NCBI GenBank assembly: GCA_002914805.1
Contig: JXTB01000415.1
Location: 282,724-346,723, forward strand
DNA length: 64,000 nt
From: Parasponia andersonii
Lineage: Eukaryota; Streptophyta; Magnoliopsida; Rosales; Cannabaceae
Direction of reading: 5' to 3'
Part shown: positions 12,015 through 23,908 of the stretch, in pieces
How the letters are laid out: each line of letters starts with the position of its first letter
Numbering within the stretch: the first letter of the stretch is position 1
Notes under the pieces: model-generated
What the model was told of the DNA's origin: nothing
The model's input: the letters and a program-made list of their open reading frames with translations, nothing else
The model's database searches: none
Made by a program: the position numbers and the translations under genes

Positions 12015-13870
12015 TAGGTTGATTGGATCTATTGGAAGCCAAAATCAAAGACAGAAATTTTATTTTATTTTGTAAAATTTTTTAAAAAATGAAAATGCCA
12101 AATTTAATTCTTTCAAAAATCTTGAATTTATTTAAAAATATCACTTTTGAAGATATCTAAAAGAAGTATCATTTTTATGTTGTATGCAAATCTTAAGATA
12201 ATTGGTCAAGTTACTTAAATCTCAAGTATTTTTAAAAAATACTAATTTTGAAGTATAAGTGATATTATTCTAAGTATTTCTAAAAGTAATATTTTCCTAA
12301 AGGGTTGGTGATATTAATAGCCCCTGAATTATACATGTTGTTAGTGATCTTAACAGTACCTGAAATATAAATAATATATATATATATATATATATTGTAC
12401 CACTTTGTTTCCTGAATTTCTAAATAACACAATAATGGATCTGGAATTATGTAATTGTTGTAACAATGATCCTTTTGTCACAAACTGTTAGATATTTAAC
12501 AAAAATAAGTCATTATAGAGCACGCGATTTTGTAACTGTGGTCAAGAATGAGATTCAAAATTTTTAACTTACACAATAAACTACCAAAACTTATGCAATT
12601 GTTATAGTAATGACCATGTTTTTCATAAACTGTTAAATTTTTAATAAAAATAAGTCTTGTACAAAGCGCACAATTTAGTAATTAAAGCTAAAAATAAGAT
12701 TCTGATTCATAGAAATAAATAATGCACCATTATATGCTTTGTCTATGACTATTTTCTTTTAAAAAACTAATAATTTATGACAAAAAAGAATTGCATAATT
12801 AGGGGTCATTAGAATGTAAGTTAAAAATTTATGGAGTAAACTGATACAATGAGTATAATTCAAGGACCATTAGGCATTACTATATTTAACCTTTTTCCTA
12901 AATACAGTTTTGAAAATGATATTTTTTTTGAATAAAATTCAAGAATTTTTAAAAAGATGCCCATCCATGATGCTTCAACTTTGAACTTTAGACTTAGATT
13001 TTTGTAAGAAACGTTTGGAAAAAGGACATGGGTAAGACTACTTTGGGCCAAACTGACCTTTTATGATTTCTTAAATGACATTTTTAGAAGTGCCATAAAG
13101 TTTTTGACATAGTCACAAGTTTTTTTTACCAATATTTTTAGGAGATTTTATGGTCAAAAAAAATTTGAGTACGTAATAAAAAGTTTGGGAAATGGACTTG
13201 ACTATGAGTATATTTGACCAAAATGATTTTTTATGAGTGTTTTAAAAAATGACATATTAAGTTTTATCACAGTATTTTGTGAGTGTAACTTGATCTTAAA
13301 AAAATCATAATTTTATAACCATAGACAGTGTAACCATCATCACAAGACACTGTAATTTGAACAATAGGTTAATTGCACCTATTATAAGCCTAAACCAAAG
13401 ATAGATTTGGGAAAAGACATGGGTAGAACTAATTTGTGCCAAAATGATATTTTCTATGATTTTTTTAAATGACATTTTTAGGATTGTCATAAATTTTTTG
13501 ACTCATTCAACAATTTTTTTTACTATTATTCAGGAGTTTTTTACGGTCAAAAAACTCTTGACCACAAATCAAAAAGTTCGGGAAATTGACTTGACTATGA
13601 GTATTTTCAAAGAAATTATTTTTTTATGAGTATTTTGAAAAATAATTTTTTAGTAGTGTCATAGTATTTCGTGACTATTAATATATCCTAAAAAATTTAT
13701 AATTTTATGATCACAAATAATATGGCTCCTGTTACATAACATTGTTCAGTATTAAAAAAGTCATTTTAGCCGAAAATACTACTATCTATATTACATTCCA
13801 TTTTAAAACAGCCACTTAGGCCAAATTACTCTATCCACGTCCTTTTCCCACAGATTTCCTTAGTGAACAC
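12015..13870. repeat. Nested, duplicated AT-rich repeat complex
   Basis: Two direct copies of a block occur at 13015-13320 and 13408-13700, sharing GACATGGGTA, ATGACATTTTTAG and GACTTGACTATGAGTA in the same order. The preceding AACAATAGGTTRATTG motif also occurs twice (12012 and 13361). An inverted copy of the block edge lies at ~13800-13855 (CCACGTCCTTTTCCC). A separate MITE (12307-12890) sits inside copy 1. All short frames here are shadows of the repeats. Confidence 0.6.
12307..12890. mobile_element. Palindromic MITE nested in repeat complex
   Basis: The left end (TAATAGCCCCTGAATTATAC) and the reverse complement of the right end (TAATGCCTAATGGTCCTTGAATTATAC) share terminal inverted repeats. 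Internally, ACAAACTGTTAG-type blocks recur twice directly and once inverted (around 12780), giving a partly palindromic structure with no coding capacity. A (TA)n tract lies at 12373-12394. Confidence 0.55.
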
Positions 13871-14460
13871 AAAGCTACAAATGTCAAATCTTTATGAAGA
13901 TCACTACATAACCTTATGCATTTAGGTAATTAGGCTAAGTAACAGATTTAAACGCTCGTACGTTTTATTTCCTTTTTTCAAAGAACTGCAATCCATGAAA
14001 AAGCCCTACATTTTATGATGATTGGAATTGCTTCAACTTTTCAAAATAATTAGACCATAACGATATACTATTCCCAACTAATTATTTATAATAGTTATTT
14101 TTCTCTTTATAATTTATACTCTCTTTTTTTTTTCCTCTTAGGGAATAGATTTTATCACACTTCATTTTAATAGACGTTTCGGTTTTTCTTTTTAGAGTAA
14201 AATAGCCAAGTTTATCGATTCCATAATTTGTTTATCAGTTTTATTATATTAAGTACGTTCAGTATTAGAACTTATATGCATTACTGTTAAACTAATTTAG
14301 CACTGACATGTGATTTACTGATGTATGATATAAACAGACATTTTTCTAATAAAAGAAAGTTTTGTAGCAAAATCACAAAGTTTATTATCAATTCAAGATA
14401 TATGTATGTAAGTTTTACTATATTAGAATAAGATCTAATAATAAAGAGGAAATTTGATTT
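13871..14460. other. AT-rich intergenic DNA, no gene seen
   Basis: Nothing recognisable beyond short low-complexity frames. Confidence 0.5.
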
Positions 14461-14463
14461 TTT

Positions 14464-14816
14464 ATGGTAATTTTTCAAAAAAAAAATTGAAAAAATCTGG
14501 AATTTGAAATTGTTTTGAAAAATTCCGGATTAAATTATAAAAGTATCATTTTTAAAAGTATTTATAAAAATATCACTTTTTATTAATTGATGAGATACTT
14601 AAGTTAGTTAGTCGAGATACCTGAGTTAATTTGATTAGTTACTTTAAGTAACTAGATTATTTATCCTAAGTAACCTAATTAGTTACCTTAAGTACCATTG
14701 ATAAATACCAATTTTGAAAGAAAATGGTATTTTCTAAATATTTTTTTGAAAATATTATTTTTCTAATAAAACTTTTAAAAAGTTATATTTTTCTATATCA
14801 ATCTAGGATTTTCCCA
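14464..14816 (-). mobile_element. MITE with internal GTTACTTTAAGTAAC-like blocks, inverted copy
   Basis: This block is the reverse complement of the elements at 46262-46572 and 48808-49108. It starts with ATGGTAATTTTTC (their end is GAAAATTTACCAT) and ends with AATCTAGGATTTT (their start is AAATCCTAGATT). The centre has repeated AGTTACTT/AAGTAACT blocks that can pair. It directly abuts the probable left end of the Mutator-like element. Confidence 0.65.
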
Positions 14817-15644
14817 AAAAAAAATAGGGAGTTTATAGATATCTACCCAAAATGTGACCCAAAACTCATTATATATCTAGGCGCGAAATTTAATAGATGA
14901 ATATCCAACCTACTGACTTGTTAGAAATTTTATACCCAAATTACTCCTAAAGTGTTAGAATCCATTTCCCTATCTTCACATCACTTTCTTGCCTATTTTC
15001 CTTCTCTTTATCACTCTTATCATCACTTTCCTCCATTTTCCCTCTCTTTTTCTCTAGTACCAATAAGTTTTTTGCATTTTTCCTCTCTTTTTGAACCACA
15101 TTTCTATAAACTTTCCCTTTGATCTCTACAAAAATCAAAATTGAAGCTATATATACAGGGAATTTGAATGATGTCAAGCTTGTATTACAATTCATAATCC
15201 AAGAACTTTGATTCATAAAAATCTAAAGTTAGGATTTCATCATCGAAAAATAAATTCATATCTCCAATTGTTATATAATATATAAATACATATATATGCC
15301 TCTTGTCATGATTACATATATAATATATATGTATATATATATTTCCAAAATTTCTTTATGAATAGGTTAAGATCTGATCATTTTCTGAGTGTTTAGTTTA
15401 TAAATGTTATAGTTATTAAATCATGGCCTGCCATGATATCTAGTTATGGAATCCATAGATTTGCCACAGACACTTTGGAAGGTTTCTACAAAATTGATTT
15501 TCGCCGATTGTCTTCAGACTTTATTTACTTTATTGCAAAATGAATATGTTAGATGTTTAGTTCCAAAAGATTGATAATAAACTGTTTATTGAAATGCTTA
15601 TGTGGTGCTTATACATTTGTGTGTGTGTGTGTATTTAAATACTG

Positions 15645-15744
15645 AGATTTTAAGATGTTCTACTAGTCTCAATATTAATCTGTTATATGCAAGGCAGATT
15701 TTAAGACGTTCTACTAGTCTCAATATTAATCTGTTATATGCAAG
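15645..15744 (+). repeat. Direct tandem duplication, 51-bp period
   Basis: Copies at 15645-15693 and 15696-15744 differ by one base in the shared 49 bases (GATGTTC versus GACGTTC). The period is a multiple of three, so the short frames across it show a repeated peptide, but there is no other sign of coding. Confidence 0.9.
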
Positions 15745-16348
15745 TGCCTTGATAATAATGGGTTTGGTATTCCATTTAACCTTTTCGCCTAAAAGTTTGT
15801 TGTCACTTCCACCGGTCATTGCCAATTTAGTTTGTGAAAGTATGATGTAGTGACAAAATATAGGTAAATTTTAAACTTGAGAATTCAAATTTAGGATACC
15901 CACGTTAGTATAGGGTTATTTATTTTTTTTTATGTTTTTTGAAGAATGACTTAGCAAAAATGTGGAACTTTATAGTGGTCTATAACAACCACTCGAGATG
16001 ATGCCTTTTAGCAATATATATTTGTGCAATTGTGGGTGCTAGAAATAAATTTATAATTTTTAAGATTGTATATTTTCAAGATTATAGTATAAGGCAAAAA
16101 ATTATGAGTTAACCTTGATCGCTAGATCTACCAATGGTTTGACAATATCTCATAATAATGATGGTTAAAAGATTTCTCACTTTATTTTATTAATCAGATT
16201 ATGAATAATCATACTAATATCTTTTCCTATTATGTTGTACTTTTGAGTTAAATACTTGGTCCGAATGAGATAATTACTGCTATTAAATCTTAAAACTTAT
16301 AATGTCCAACCTAATTTATAAAGCTATTAAAACTCATAAATAAGTATT

Positions 16349-16592
16349 TGGTAGATAAAGTGCTTATAGATATAATTTTATATATAGTAGATAATTTTTA
16401 TATAAGAAAGAAATTATTGTGTATATTATCGTTTCTTAAAACTGTTTATTGATCTGTAACTGTTTATCAACTGTTTGAATTTTATGGTTATGTTAATGTC
16501 CTGTTTTTTTGGTAGATAAAATTATGACTCTAGTAGATACGATTTGCTATATGGTAGATAATTTTGATGTTATGGTAGATAAATTTTTTAGT
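16349..16592 (+). repeat. Interspersed GGTAGATAA motif cluster
   Basis: About six occurrences of (G/A)GTAGATAA/(C) at irregular spacing (near 16350, 16388, 16511, 16531, 16553 and 16575). It may be part of the MULE interior repeats. Confidence 0.5.
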
Positions 16593-16898
16593 TATATTAA
16601 TAATAAGAAAATAGATATCAAAAGACATGAATCGGCAATCACTCATTCATTAATATGTAATCATTTCAAGAAGAGCTATTAGAGAAAGTTTGGAGACACA
16701 AGTTTCCCATCATATATTCAATAGTCACCATACTAAAATTACTCTCGAGCATTTATGGTTCAGTTAGTATAGTTGAACAAGATATGTGGACATATTGAAT
16801 AATTATAGTTGGTAATCTAGCAAGACCACGTTGCTATTTTAATAGCTAACCATTTATATGATAAAGATGGTTTATGTCCTGTTTTAGTGGCTAGTATG

Positions 16899-16929
<31 letters not shown>

Positions 16930-17169
16930 TATCTATATCCTATGTTTTTTTTTTGTGTGTTCAAGTTATTCGACCTTTGTTTTTGGAGTATATGTGTGTG
17001 TTTGTTTGGAATATAGATTCAAAATTTGGTTCATAAAGTAGTGAAATATAAACATGTTCTACTTTTGGATCCTGCCTTTTTTAATTACCATCATACTAAA
17101 TGCATAGAAGTTTAGATTTTTATAACTACGATAATTTCACACTGAATCGTAGATCTTATTGATGTTATA

Positions 17170-17355
17170 CATTATGTGGCTGTACTTTTGTATTTTGTTG
17201 TACAATCAAATTCTAGTTATGTTCAAAAAAAAAGTATTAGTGACATTAGTTAGTGCCTATTTCATTATGTGGCTGTACTTTTGTATTTTGTTGTACAATC
17301 AAATTCTAGTTATGTTCAAAAAAAAAGTATTAGTGACATTAGTTAGTGCCTATTT
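17170..17355 (+). repeat. Exact tandem duplication, 93-bp period
   Basis: Copies at 17170-17262 and 17263-17355 appear identical by eye, so the duplication is recent relative to the decayed surroundings. The period equals 31 codons, which keeps a 66-codon frame open, but the peptide is low-complexity and hydrophobic and has no recognisable family. Confidence 0.92.
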
Positions 17356-17959
17356 GTGAAAATATAGATTTTTATGATTGTTTCGTATGTTTGTACTTAC
17401 GGTTCATATAATTCTAGTTTCTGTATATATATATATATAGATATTAAAATATAACTAGTTCATAATTTTTTATTTGTACAACAATTTTCTATAATGGATT
17501 ACAGAGAGATAAATGACACACTAAGTATCAGAAATTTAATATTTTGAACAAAAACAAGAGTCGATCATAGAACTTTATCATTGGGGGATGGAGAATAAGA
17601 AAAGAAATTATCATACTAATTTGAAGACAGAAGAGTAAAAATCAAGAAAGAGATTAGGATAAATATTTTGATTTTTAGAAAATTACTTGTATTGTGTTTT
17701 GAATGACAAAGATTATATTTTTTTAGATAATGATTATCATTTGTTAAATTTTATTCTTATGCTTTGTATGATTTATTCTGGTCATTATATGTTGAAGAAT
17801 GATAGATATAAAATTCTATCTTTGACATATATAAGTGTAAAGAAGGTACATATGATTATAAATCATTAATAAATAAATGAATAAAATGTTGAATTATCTG
17901 ACAAGTGTTTTTTGGCGAATAAGAATTTGAAAAAAAAATATAAAAATAGAATAAAATAT

Positions 17960-18129
17960 TTACTTAATGATTCATGATCCTTAACAAACTCATTTTCTAC
18001 ATGGTATATAATATTTTGAACTACATAGATAAATTTTTCTTCGTGGTACATAAAAACATGAACTAGGTATATTTGTTTAAATATGACAGCTTATGTCTAC
18101 TAACGCACTAGAAAAAAACTATAAACTAA

Positions 18130-18161
<32 letters not shown>

Positions 18162-18345
18162 TTGAAGTTTTACTTAATGATTCATAATTCTTAATAAAAT
18201 AGTTTTCTATATAGTATATAATATTTTGAACTACGTAGATAAATTTTTCTTCATGATTCATAAAAACATGAATTAGGTATATATATTTAAATAAAAAGCT
18301 TATGTCCACTAAGGCAATAAAAAAACAACCAGAAATTGAGCATAT
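17960..18345 (+). repeat. Diverged tandem duplication, ~208-bp period
   Basis: Both copies start TTTACTTAATGATTCAT and contain TATATAATATTTTGAACTAC, GATAAATTTTTCTTC and CATAAAAACATGAA in the same order. A (TA)n tract (18134-18161) separates them. It lies within the MULE block. Confidence 0.8.
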
Positions 18346-18879
18346 ATGTTTTTGTTGTTGGTGCATAACAATATAAACTTTCTATGTATGTTTATTTACT
18401 ATCACAAACATATGCACCATCTTAAGAGATGGTAAATAGGCTTTTGCTCTTGCTTCATAAGAATATGAACTGAGTACATATCCTTGTATACTATAACAAG
18501 ATATATCAAAAATTTCTTCACAAAAAAAATATTATGAATAAAATAGAAATATTTCAATATAAAAAACTTGTTAATACCTAAATGTACAATCATATGCTAA
18601 GAAAAAAAATTTATATACCAAAATAATAAAACAATGTACTTAAAAATGTACCGATACCAATAAAGGAAAATGATAAAACATCAAAATCCTCAAGTCTAAA
18701 TCTGAGAATACCAAACTAGAACTTACATATACAAGAACAAAAATTCTATATACCAAGGACCAAAAAAATGTACCCAAAATATAGAAAAAAACAAGGAAAA
18801 AAACTTCCTTAAAAACAAGACCAACTACAAGTCAGATTAATAAAAATCTAACACTCTAAATGGCTTTTTATCTTCTTCG

Positions 18880-19242
18880 TAATGCGAAATTCAGTAAGAA
18901 TTGGATTTCTGTAACCAATTATGGCTGTATTACTTGCATCAACTATACTTTCCTTGCTTCTTCTTCTGTAACTCATTCTTTGAGAGATCTTTTCTTCTTT
19001 GGCCTGCTAACACTAGGTTTCTCGATAATTGGAAGGAGAACAAGTTGCTCTTCTACAAAATCCAGAACATTCCATTCCAATTGATTTCCAATTAAATTAA
19101 TAATACTGATATAGGTGAGTTCATTGGCTGAGTTCTTGAAAAAATGAGAAGTATACTTGCAATAACTCAAATTGAATTTATTAACCACAACATAAATATA
19201 AGAACACGAAATATCGGTCAAAATCCTATTTCTCACAATCAC
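18880..19242 (-). pseudogene. MULE transposase C-terminal remnant
   Basis: The minus-strand frame aligns by eye with the C-terminus of plant MuDR/MULE transposases. It has a SWIM zinc-finger-like region (ISCSYIYVVVNKF, where families have IPCxHAxAVL.KF), then YCKYTSHFFKNSANELTY (family: Y...Y.....Y...Y), GNQLEWNV, and RPKKKR, the usual GRPKKKR tail before a CCHC knuckle. The SWIM histidine is replaced and stops follow after 18973. Nothing upstream encodes the DDE core. Confidence 0.75.
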
Positions 19243-19321
19243 AAATTACATACTTCTCACAAATGAATAATGAATTCTGAATTGGTGTCACAAAATTGAT
19301 ATATATATATATATGCCAATT

Positions 19322-20185
19322 TTATTAACCTAATTAGCAAGAGAAAATAACAATGAAAACTAAAAGAGATATTACTACATCTACTAAAATCAATTCACAT
19401 AAAGTATTATTGAATTTGGTATATATCAATATCTACCACGTTAATAAATTTATATACCAAAGTAAAAAAGCTATATACCAAGATTGAAAAGATAACAAAC
19501 AAATCAATTATATGAAAACCAACTGAATGAAAACAAACATTATTAAAATCAACTGTATTAATCTCATTAGCAATAAAAAAATAACAATAAAAACCAAAAG
19601 ACTACATATACTAAAATCAATTTATATAAAGCATTACTGAATCTGGAATATATCAATATCTACCATGTTAATAAATGTATATACCAAAGCAAAAAACCTA
19701 TATACCAAGCTCTAAAAGGCAGCAAATAAACCAACTGTATGAAAACTAGCATTGTTAAAATCAACTGTATTAACCTGATTAGCAACAAAAAATCAAAATC
19801 AAAATCAAAAGATATTGCTACATCTACTAAAATTAATTCATATAAAGCATTACTGAATTGGGTATATATCAATATCTACCATATTAGTAAATTTATTTAC
19901 TAAAGTAAAAAATCTATATACCAAGCTCTGAAAGACAACAAATAAATTAACTATATAAAAACCAACTATATGAAACCAGAATTATTAATATCTACTTAAT
20001 GAACCTGATTAGCATCGAAAAAAAGAAAAACAAAAAAAAAACTAGAAGATATTACAACAACTTCTAAAATTAATTTATATAAAGCATTATTGAATCTGGC
20101 AGATATCATTATATACCACGATAATAAATTTATGTACCAAAGCAAAAATCGTATAAACTAAAACTTGAAAAGCAGCAAACAAAAA
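19322..20185 (+). repeat. Satellite-like tandem array, four ~212-234 bp units
   Basis: Units begin near 19322, 19556, 19768 and 19997. Each has TTAACCT.ATTAGCA at its start, then ATATTAC, CATCTACTAAAAT.AATT, AAAGCATTACTGAAT, ATATATCAATATCTACCA, TAATAAATTTATATACCAAAG, and a run of AAAACCAACT at its end. Divergence between units is visible but moderate. The array occupies the place where the transposase core would be expected. Confidence 0.85.
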
Positions 20186-20980
20186 AGAATAGCAACTTAC
20201 TATCATTTTCTATACTAAATACTAAAACTTGTGTTTGTACTTGATCTTTTGCCCAAAGAGTAAGTTTTGTTCTTGTAGATGAAGCTACAAAGTTATGGTT
20301 TGCAAACTATTAGGAACATTAGGAACGTATGAGAAAAATACAAGTACACAAGTTACATATAAAAAAATTGACTAAGTCCATAAATATGCAAATATAGTAA
20401 ATATGCATATACACTATATTTTGAAACATAACATATCCCATATACCACCATAACAATAAAAATCAAATGATAGAAGTTCCATATAGATTTTCAATTCTGT
20501 ATATATAATGTTGAACTCTTAAAAAACAAACTCATAAGACATGAAAATAAAAACTGGTATATAATTTTTAATCCATTATATGTAAGATTGTAAACTAGGT
20601 ATATACGGCATAAACAAAGCAGAAAACAATATTTCTATAAATGCACATATATACCAATATATAAATCGTATATACCATAACTAAAAATTCATGAATCAAT
20701 CTAGAAAGAATTTCCAATCAGAAAAAGTAACTAAAAATATATAAAAATAAACAAATCATCATTGCTCACTAACTAAAACAATAATACACATAAAATTAAT
20801 TATAATAGCAATATATATGAAATAAAAATCAAAATCCCCAATTCAATTAAGAAACTAACTTAGAAAAAAGCCAAATAAAAATTCAGAAAACACAAATAAC
20901 TCAATAAATCGATCAACGAATTCGAATCACTTAAGAAGAAGAAGATGCGAGAAAAAAAAAAAGAAAACACCAATAGAATA

Positions 20981-21026
<46 letters not shown>

Positions 21027-21597
21027 CAACAAAATAAAAGATTGTGAAAAAAAATTGAAACATTAAAGAAAAAAAAAGTGTAAAAATAATGTACACCCCA
21101 ATTGTCCATTTAAATAAATAGATATCTAGCTACAAAATTTGAAAAATGGACATCTATTTAAACCATTTTAAAGACTTGGATATCTACTTAGATTTCCCAA
21201 AAATTAACCTATCCAGAATTTTTCAATTATTGGTACTTTAGGCATAGAGTTTTGTACGAAGCCCAATAATAAATTAATATTAAACCGATATATTAAAGTG
21301 TTATAAAAATGAAAACATAGATATTTGTTAAAATGAGGTGTGAAAAAAAGGTCATTTGTTACAAGTAACTTTTTTTTTCTTTTCCTTTTCGGAAGATTTG
21401 TTTTGTTTGTGATTTGTCCCTACCTAAATCAATTCTAAAGGAGAAGTTTAGTTGCTGAAAGTAATATATGTTGACTTTGATTAATATTCTAAAAAAGTGG
21501 TATTTAACTTTCAATTTGTTCCCCTTTCCAATTAGAGAAGAAAAGAAACTCTTAACCGTCCATAAATTGTTTCACAAATTATAATAAAGATGATGTT

Positions 21598-21598
<1 letters not shown>

Positions 21599-21650
<52 letters not shown>
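21599..21650. repeat. (CT)26 microsatellite
   Basis: Uninterrupted CT repeat. The duplicated locus at 22269 has only about seven units. Confidence 0.97.
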
Positions 21651-21656
<6 letters not shown>

Positions 21657-21747
21657 CTACATGATTTTTTAAGTTAATCATTCTCACCTCTCATTTAGGA
21701 AACCTTTTGTCTTATAGGCTTATGTTTTCTCAAATAATTCTCTAGCA

Positions 21748-21944
21748 GATGAAGTGTGTTAGCTTAAGTGGTAAGAGCACTCACTACTTAAGATCTCGAT
21801 CTTAGATTCGAGTCACACTAGGGGTAGGAATGAAAGCTTATTATCTCTAATAAAGTGAGTAGAGATTGGATAGTATTAGGTATTTTCCTTAAGTTTGTAA
21901 TACGTAATGGTCATTAGTTAAGCCTTATTTAAAAAAAAAAAAAG
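21748..21944 (+). mobile_element. SINE, copy 1, with perfect 15-bp TSD
   Basis: A 197-bp element has Pol III-type box A (TAGCTTAAGTGG, 21760-21771) and box B (GATTCGAGTC, 21805-21814) and ends in an A run. It is flanked by the perfect direct repeat AATAATTCTCTAGCA at 21733-21747 and 21945-21959, the target-site duplication. The head resembles a tRNA, but there is no cloverleaf, and the A tail and TSD make this a SINE rather than a tRNA gene. Confidence 0.93.
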
Positions 21945-22379
21945 AATAATTCTCTAGCAAAGTCTCAACATATATTTTTCACCATTTTTAAAAAATAATT
22001 TGAGATATTTTTTTCCTCAAAAGGTTCATTTGTTGCCGCAATTAAATTAATTCTAAATCAATTTGTTTAGTTTGTTTGTGATTAGTCCCTACCTAAATCA
22101 ATTCTAAAGGAGAAGTTTAGTTGCTGAAAGTAATATCTGTTGACTTTGATTAATATTTCTAAAAAAGTAGTATTTAACCTTCAATTTGTTCCCCTTTCCA
22201 ATTAGAGAAGAAAAGAAACTCTTAACTGTCCATAAATTGTTTCGCAAATTATAATAAAGATGATGTTGCTCTCTCTCTCTCTCAATTCCTACGTAATTTT
22301 TTAAGTTAATCATTCTCAACTCTCATTTAGGAAACCTTTTGTCTTATAGGCTTATGTTTTCTCAAATAATTCTCTAGCA

Positions 22380-22577
22380 GACGAAGTGTGTTTACTTAAG
22401 TGGTAAGAGCACTCACTACTTAAAATCTCGGTCTTAGGTTCGAGTTACACCAGGGGTAAGAATGAAAACTTATTATCCCTAATAAAGTGAGTGGAGATTG
22501 GATAGTATTAGGTATTTTCCTTAAATTTGTAATACATAAAGATCATTAGTTAAGTCTTACTTTAAAAAAATAAAAAG
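22380..22577 (+). mobile_element. SINE, copy 2, same insertion duplicated
   Basis: This is the same element with the same TSD (22365-22379 and 22578-22592). It is not an independent insertion: flanks and TSD are identical to copy 1, so the SINE inserted before the 0.67-kb duplication. Box B here reads GGTTCGAGTT, closer to consensus at its start. Confidence 0.92.
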
Positions 22578-22734
22578 AATAATTCTCTAGCAAAGTCTCA
22601 ACATATATTTTTCACCATTTTTAAAAAATAATTTGAGATATTTTTTTCCTCAAAAGGTTCATTTGTTGCCGCAATTAACAAGGTAATATTATTAATCGAA
22701 CAAATAATGCTATCTGAAAATTATTGGTCTCATT

Positions 22735-23105
22735 TGGTTCACCTATTTGAATAGGTGTATTTAAATAGAATTGTGGAATGAGTTATAATTAGAATGAGAG
22801 ACGTTAGAAGTAAAATAAAGTGGAATGAAATGTAATTAGAATGAGAGATATTAGAATAGATCGTTCAAAAATAACTCCTAAGCTTCAATCTCATTCCAAG
22901 ATACAAAAAACTCATTCCAATGATTAATGTGATTGATTGACCATTTAAATTAAAAAACTGAATTATTGACATAAATACTCATTCTAAAAGACTAGTTTAA
23001 TTAAAAAAAATTAGAATTGTTAAAACAAACACTCATTATAATAGATTTTCTATTTGAATGAAATAGAATGATTGAATAAAACAGATCCATTGTAGTCGAA
23101 ATTGC
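22735..23105. mobile_element. MITE with TTTGGTTCA-type terminus
   Basis: The left end GGTCTCATTTGGTTCACC and the reverse complement of the right end (GGATCTGTTTTATTCAATC) form an imperfect terminal inverted repeat. The interior has repeated GAATGAGA/TCTCATTC and AAACTCATT blocks in both orientations. No coding capacity. The style is that of plant hAT or Tourist MITEs; the superfamily is not settled. Confidence 0.5.
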
Positions 23106-23722
23106 ATTGTTTTCCATATCCCTAAAAATTGACAATTCAAAATAGGTACTAATTAGTTATCTAATATAGATAAAAAATAGTGTACTCTGGTCATAAATAT
23201 GTGAACGACATGGTCATATAAATGGTGATCTATAATGGAGTCGAAATTACCAACATGGTATTCTTATACAAACTTAGACTCCTAATCCGAGAAATGAGTC
23301 ACTATTATTTCGTACAAGTCAATATTTATTGAATACTTTGTCATTCTTGAGTATGCTATAACAAGAGTCACTAATTCAATGACATTTCGAATATTTTTTT
23401 TTTGTTTTTTTAATATATAATGCACTTTCATCCACAATAATCTATAGATTGATATCATTTGACCTATTAGAAATAATACCCAATCAATTGCGATAATAAG
23501 GACCTATAGTAGGCAGTGAAGTTAGAGGGTTTTCATTATTGAGTGCGTTGTTATTTTCTAGGAGTGAGTTCTCACCAAAAATAGGTTCAAATCAGGTGGA
23601 ACTGAGAGTAAATCACATGTGCAGAGTAGAAATAGGGTTTATAAAAGCTCAAATGCGAAATATCACAAATTGTGGGTGAATCATATATTAAATTGAGTTT
23701 TTCTTAGAGATATAAAACGGGT
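23106..23722. other. Intergenic DNA, no gene seen
   Basis: No open frame above background and no clear repeat. It ends at the assembly gap. Confidence 0.5.
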
Positions 23723-23908
23723 NNNNNNNNNNNNNNNNNNNNNNNNNNNNNNNNNNNNNNNNNNNNNNNNNNNNNNNNNNNNNNNNNNNNNNNNNNNNNN
23801 NNNNNNNNNNNNNNNNNNNNNNNNNNNNNNNNNNNNNNNNNNNNNNNNNNNNNNNNNNNNNNNNNNNNNNNNNNNNNNNNNNNNNNNNNNNNNNNNNNNN
23901 NNNNNNNN
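23723..23908. other. Assembly gap (186 N)
   Basis: Run of undetermined bases. Sequence before and after does not obviously belong to one element. Confidence 1.

Larger units (their letters stand above)
14830..21190 (-). mobile_element. Decayed Mutator-like element (MULE)
   Basis: A transposase C-terminal relic (18880-19242, minus strand) lies inside a 6.4-kb block. Its ends both start GGGA and carry a TAGATATC motif in inverted orientation (near 14835 and, reverse-complemented, near 21183). Possible 9-bp flanks are AAAAAAATA and AAAAATTAA, which match imperfectly. The right end includes a (GA)n(GT)n tract (about 20983-21021) and sequence that would be the 5' leader of the minus-strand transposase. 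The interior is dominated by tandem arrays (15645-15744, 17170-17355, 17960-18345, 19322-20185) and by repeated GGTAGATAA and TATACCAA motifs. The transposase core was not found. Boundaries are inferred, and the element is dead. Confidence 0.5.
21402..22678 (+). repeat. Tandem segmental duplication, ~669-bp period
   Basis: Copy 1 is about 21402-22044 and copy 2 about 22071-22678. Both carry the same order of unique sequence, a (CT)n tract, a SINE with its target-site duplication, and the closing motif GGTTCATTTGTTGCCGCAATTAA. The main length difference is the (CT)n tract: about 52 bases in copy 1 (21599-21650) versus about 14 in copy 2 (22269-22283). Confidence 0.92.

Noticed and set aside
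21748..21830. tRNA gene suggested by box A and box B
   Set aside because: No cloverleaf with acceptor pairing; poly(A) tail and 15-bp TSD show it is a SINE.
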